Shown: positions 61,627 to 64,000 of the stretch, in pieces | Position numbering within the stretch: the first letter of the stretch is position 1 | Layout: each line of letters opens with the position of its first letter | Assembly (NCBI RefSeq): GCF_963360655.1 | Contig: NZ_OY725717.1 | Span: forward strand, 248,001 to 312,000 | DNA length: 64,000 nucleotides | Source: Collinsella aerofaciens | Lineage (GTDB): Bacteria > Actinomycetota > Coriobacteriia > Coriobacteriales > Coriobacteriaceae | Direction of reading: 5' to 3' | Notes under the pieces: generated by a model | Databases searched by the model: none | Seen by the model: only the letters and a program-made list of their open reading frames with translations | Told to the model about the DNA's origin: nothing | Program-made: the position numbers and the translations under genes

Positions 61627-63414
61627 ATGCCTATGACAGACGAGCTGGACCCCCAGACTCAACAGCATATTGATGATTCCGCAGACACCATTGACGACTG
61701 CGATACTTCTACCAGCAGCGATGGCAGCATTGATGCCGCCGTCGAGGAGGCTCCTGCCGCCGCAGGCGAGGCCGCAGACGCAAATGTCGCCGCAGAGCAA
61801 GACAAAGAAGAGCAGCTAGAGCAGCCGAACCCGAGCGATACTGAGCCCAAGGCCGAGAACGCTCCGCAAGTAGCAGGCCCCATCGAGGTGTCTTCGGAAG
61901 AAGAGCTCGACGCCGTCATGGACTCCATGATGGATGCCGTCAAAGCGATGAAGGACGCTGTCGCCGATGCCGATATCGACGCCGAGGAAGAGGAAGCAGC
62001 CGAGGCCGCCTCGACGTTTGTGCCCGGCGAGACCCCGGTTGCCGACCAGGGCAGCACCATGCCCTCGTTCCTGCAACTCGAGCACCCCACGATCGGCGCC
62101 GACGCGGTCGACCCGCACGCAGCGGGCTTTTCCGTGATCGAAGGCGGCACCGGCAATATCGCCGCGCCGCAGACTGCCGATGCGAATGCCGCCAAGGCCG
62201 CACACCCAACCACCTCGCATGCTCCCGCCACGAGCCGCGACCTGGGGAGCGCCGTCTCAAACACCGCTAACGCCGTGGGCACTTTTATCGCCCAGGGCGC
62301 GTCGGCCATGCGCGAGATGAACGCCGCCAAGAAGGCACTCGCCGATGCCCGCGCCCATTTAGCCGAGCTTGAGCAGCGCATCGCCGACCAGGCAGAGGAG
62401 CTCGAGACGCGCCAGGACATCGCAGACCGCTACGATCAGATCATCGCCGATCAACGCCAGGCGATTGCCGCGGCACAAAAGACCGCTGCGGCAGCTGAAA
62501 TTAACCGTGATGCCCGTGCCGCCAAAGCGACTGAGCTCAAGGGCCAGCTCGAGCAAATGAAGGCAGAAGATGATGCGACCGAGCTCCGCCTGAAGGCTGC
62601 ACTCGACGCCGTGGAAGCCCGCGAGGCGAGCTCGCGCGAGACCGGCAACCGCCTCGTTCGTCGCCTTGAGGATTCCAAGCGCATCCGCGACAAAGTGAAG
62701 GCTGAGCGCGATGCCGGTGTCGCCGCCGCACGACAAACTGCCGATGCTACGCGCGCGCAGCTCGAGACCTTGCGTCGCGAGTATGCCGAGCTGCAGCGCA
62801 ACCCTTCGGCAAATCCCGCCAATTACACCGTGCGCACCAGCGAGTTGTCTATGCAAATCTCCGACGCTGCCGACACCCTCCGCAAGGCCGAGGAAGATAT
62901 TCCGCGCGTGACCGCCGATCTTGAGCATTCACTCGCCGCCGCCGAGCAGGCCGTCGAGCAGGCACAGGCCCCCATCGCTGACGCTAAACGAGCGCACCAG
63001 GCCGTAACGGCTGAGGCAGATGCCGCGCGCGACGAGTTGCAGTCCGCAAAAACTGCCGCCGCGACGCGCCAGCGCGAGCTGCGCGAAAAGATCGCCACAC
63101 AGGACAAGGCACGCCGCGAGCAAGAGCAGGCCATCGCAAACGCCCGGGCAGATGCCGCGCATGCGCAGTCGATTATCGAGCAGGCGACCGAGGTGCACGA
63201 CCATCCCGAGATCACCGAATCGCTCGCCGGGTCCTTGGCACGCGACAAGGCCGAGTATACCGAGACCGAGCGCGAAGTTGCCCAACTCGAGGCCGCCGAA
63301 GACGACGTACGCAAGCGAACCCGCGACTCACGCGTCAAATTCACCGGAGCCATCGCCTGCATTGTCGCCGTAATCCTCGTGATCGTCCTGATCTGGCTGT
63401 TCGCGAGCAAGTAA
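61627..63414 (+). CDS. large coiled-coil protein with C-terminal membrane anchor
   Basis: A 595-residue protein I do not recognise. Residues 1-190 are acidic and low in complexity (many Ala, Glu, Asp). From about 200 to 560 there is a long Ala/Glu/Gln/Arg-rich coiled coil (for example ALADARAHLAELEQRIADQA). One hydrophobic segment, ACIVAVILVIVLIWLFA, ends the protein, so it is probably tail-anchored with the coil in the cytoplasm. It could be a structural, envelope or division-related scaffold. The start ATG 61627 has GAGGAG; an ATG two codons later is equally possible. Confidence 0.7.
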   Translation: MPMTDELDPQTQQHIDDSADTIDDCDTSTSSDGSIDAAVEEAPAAAGEAADANVAAEQDKEEQLEQPNPSDTEPKAENAPQVAGPIEVSSEEELDAVMDSMMDAVKAMKDAVADADIDAEEEEAAEAASTFVPGETPVADQGSTMPSFLQLEHPTIGADAVDPHAAGFSVIEGGTGNIAAPQTADANAAKAAHPTTSHAPATSRDLGSAVSNTANAVGTFIAQGASAMREMNAAKKALADARAHLAELEQRIADQAEELETRQDIADRYDQIIADQRQAIAAAQKTAAAAEINRDARAAKATELKGQLEQMKAEDDATELRLKAALDAVEAREASSRETGNRLVRRLEDSKRIRDKVKAERDAGVAAARQTADATRAQLETLRREYAELQRNPSANPANYTVRTSELSMQISDAADTLRKAEEDIPRVTADLEHSLAAAEQAVEQAQAPIADAKRAHQAVTAEADAARDELQSAKTAAATRQRELREKIATQDKARREQEQAIANARADAAHAQSIIEQATEVHDHPEITESLAGSLARDKAEYTETEREVAQLEAAEDDVRKRTRDSRVKFTGAIACIVAVILVIVLIWLFASK

Positions 63415-63440
63415 ACCAGCTGCCAAAAAACACTCAACGC

Positions 63441-63507
63441 AGTTGCGGTGAGATAGTTCCTGTTTAGCCTCAAAAAAGGCCAATTCAAGAACTATCTCAC
63501 CGCAACT
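63441..63507. repeat. family C hairpin, copy 2
   Basis: Arms AGTTGCGGTGAGATAGTTC (63441-63459) and GAACTATCTCACCGCAACT (63489-63507) are perfectly complementary. The first ten bases equal copy 1; the next nine differ but stay paired. It follows the coiled-coil gene and may act as its terminator. Confidence 0.85.
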
Positions 63508-63521
63508 TATTAGATTGATGC

Positions 63522-63582
63522 AAGGTAGTCATTGAGGACGTTCTTAAACGACCAGTCGAACAAGAACGTCCCCAACGACCAC
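63522..63582. repeat. family B intergenic repeat, copy 4
   Basis: AAGGTAGTCATTGAGGACGT and ACAAGAACGTCCCCAACGAC form a shorter inverted version of the family B unit, with GACCAGTC in place of GACTAGTC. It lies just upstream of the insertion element. Confidence 0.8.
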
Positions 63583-63589
63583 ATCGACA

Positions 63590-63750
63590 ACCAAAGAAAT
63601 GCCGATGTTATGGCAGAGTCAGACACTATGACCCAATCCAGGGGCACGGAAACGACAGGAGCCCCCGCTCGTGACCGCGGGTCGGGGCTGCGACAATGTT
63701 GTTGAAGTGCCAGAGGCGCAGCCGCGCCGCAACGAGGTTGGGAGGCTCCC
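63590..63750 (+). mobile_element. probable left noncoding end of an IS110-type element
   Basis: About 150 bases between the family B repeat and the transposase start hold no gene but fold well (for example CCCCCGCTCG with CGCGGGTCGGGG near 63664-63690). IS110 elements carry a noncoding end that specifies a bridge RNA, and this interval is where it would be. The exact end of the element cannot be set from one copy. Confidence 0.45.
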
Positions 63751-64000
63751 GTGCCTAGATATTCTACCGCCTTCGGAATGGACGTACACCTCAGGTCCAC
63801 CACCGTCTGCGCGCTCGACGCGGAGACGGGCGAGGCCGTGACGAGGAGGTTCCGCGGCAACCCCTGGGGCGAGGTCGCGGAGTGGATGTCGGGCTTCCCC
63901 GGCCCGTCGCTCGCCGCCTACGAGAGCGGCTACCTCGGCTTCGCCCCGCAGAGGGAGCTCTCCGGGCTCGGCGTCGACTGCGTCGTCGCGGCCGTCTCCA
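63751..64000 (+). CDS. IS110-family transposase, 3' part outside window
   Basis: The first 83 codons of a DEDD transposase. The start is a GTG at 63751 with GGGAGG eight bases ahead. FGMDVHLRSTTVCALD supplies the first catalytic Asp (residue 11), and LAAYESGYLGF the Glu (residue 58), the order and spacing of IS110 transposases. The frame is open to the window edge. These enzymes act with a bridge RNA encoded in the element to choose target and donor sites. Confidence 0.8.
   Translation, partial: MPRYSTAFGMDVHLRSTTVCALDAETGEAVTRRFRGNPWGEVAEWMSGFPGPSLAAYESGYLGFAPQRELSGLGVDCVVAAVS

Overview
This window looks like a chromosome segment of a gut actinobacterium of the class Coriobacteriia, most like Collinsella. 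That is inferred from the high GC coding sequence (roughly 60 percent), the gene complement (ATP-type PEP carboxykinase, lactate permease, PstSCAB, DegV/FakB proteins, tryptophanyl-tRNA synthetase, Sapep dipeptidase) and many short palindromic intergenic repeats. No rRNA, tRNA or CRISPR array was recognised. Most of the window is ordinary housekeeping and transport; the accessory part is at about 13.5-31.2 kb.

Layout. 0-13.5 kb: 3' part of a TagO/WecA-type glycosyl-1-phosphate transferase, trpS, then a leftward set (MGMT-like protein, DegV, MarR, B3/B4 protein, pckA, lactate permease), a flippase-like membrane protein, a metallophosphatase and a K+/H+ antiporter. 13.5-14.2 kb: an AT-rich DUF3800 gene broken by an in-frame TGA. 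14.2-30.8 kb: a leftward BREX type 1 phage-defence operon in the order brxA, brxB, brxC, pglX (N-terminal part), a foreign-looking small gene with an R-x4-H (HEPN-like) motif, pglX (C-terminal part), pglZ, brxL, then two unrecognised genes and a terminator. It begins with a palindrome-overlapped promoter and a run of nine G near the start of brxA. 31-36 kb: an antitoxin remnant, then serC, serA, an M20 peptidase and a short DUF1015 protein. 36-43 kb: two histidine phosphatases, nitroreductase, DUF308, YaiI, a His-rich ArsP_2/manganese-type permease, an exonuclease and an orphan PD-(D/E)XK-like protein. 43.4-46.9 kb: a metal-efflux locus (SmtB-like repressor, HMA chaperone, P1B ATPase) with three repeated operators, and a DtxR/MntR-type regulator. 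47-56 kb: HAD phosphatase, ABC-F protein, pstSCAB, Sapep dipeptidase, HAD phosphatase. 56-64 kb: second DegV, YafQ/DinJ toxin-antitoxin pair, LOG protein, tgt, SDR, a large coiled-coil membrane protein, and the 5' part of an IS110-type transposase running off the end.

How the parts work together. BREX modifies self DNA through PglX and blocks phage replication; here its methyltransferase is divided by an AT-rich insertion and its first gene carries a possible slippage switch. serC/serA make serine from 3-phosphoglycerate. LctP and PckA link lactate and C4 acids to central carbon metabolism. The zinc/cadmium efflux operon and the DtxR-like boxes point to separate divalent-metal circuits.

The most interesting items are the split pglX with its cargo, the poly-G tract in brxA, and several families of intergenic hairpin elements. 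Two of these families keep their folding while the stem sequence changes, which suggests selection for structure. All functional statements are from reading the sequence; no database search was run.
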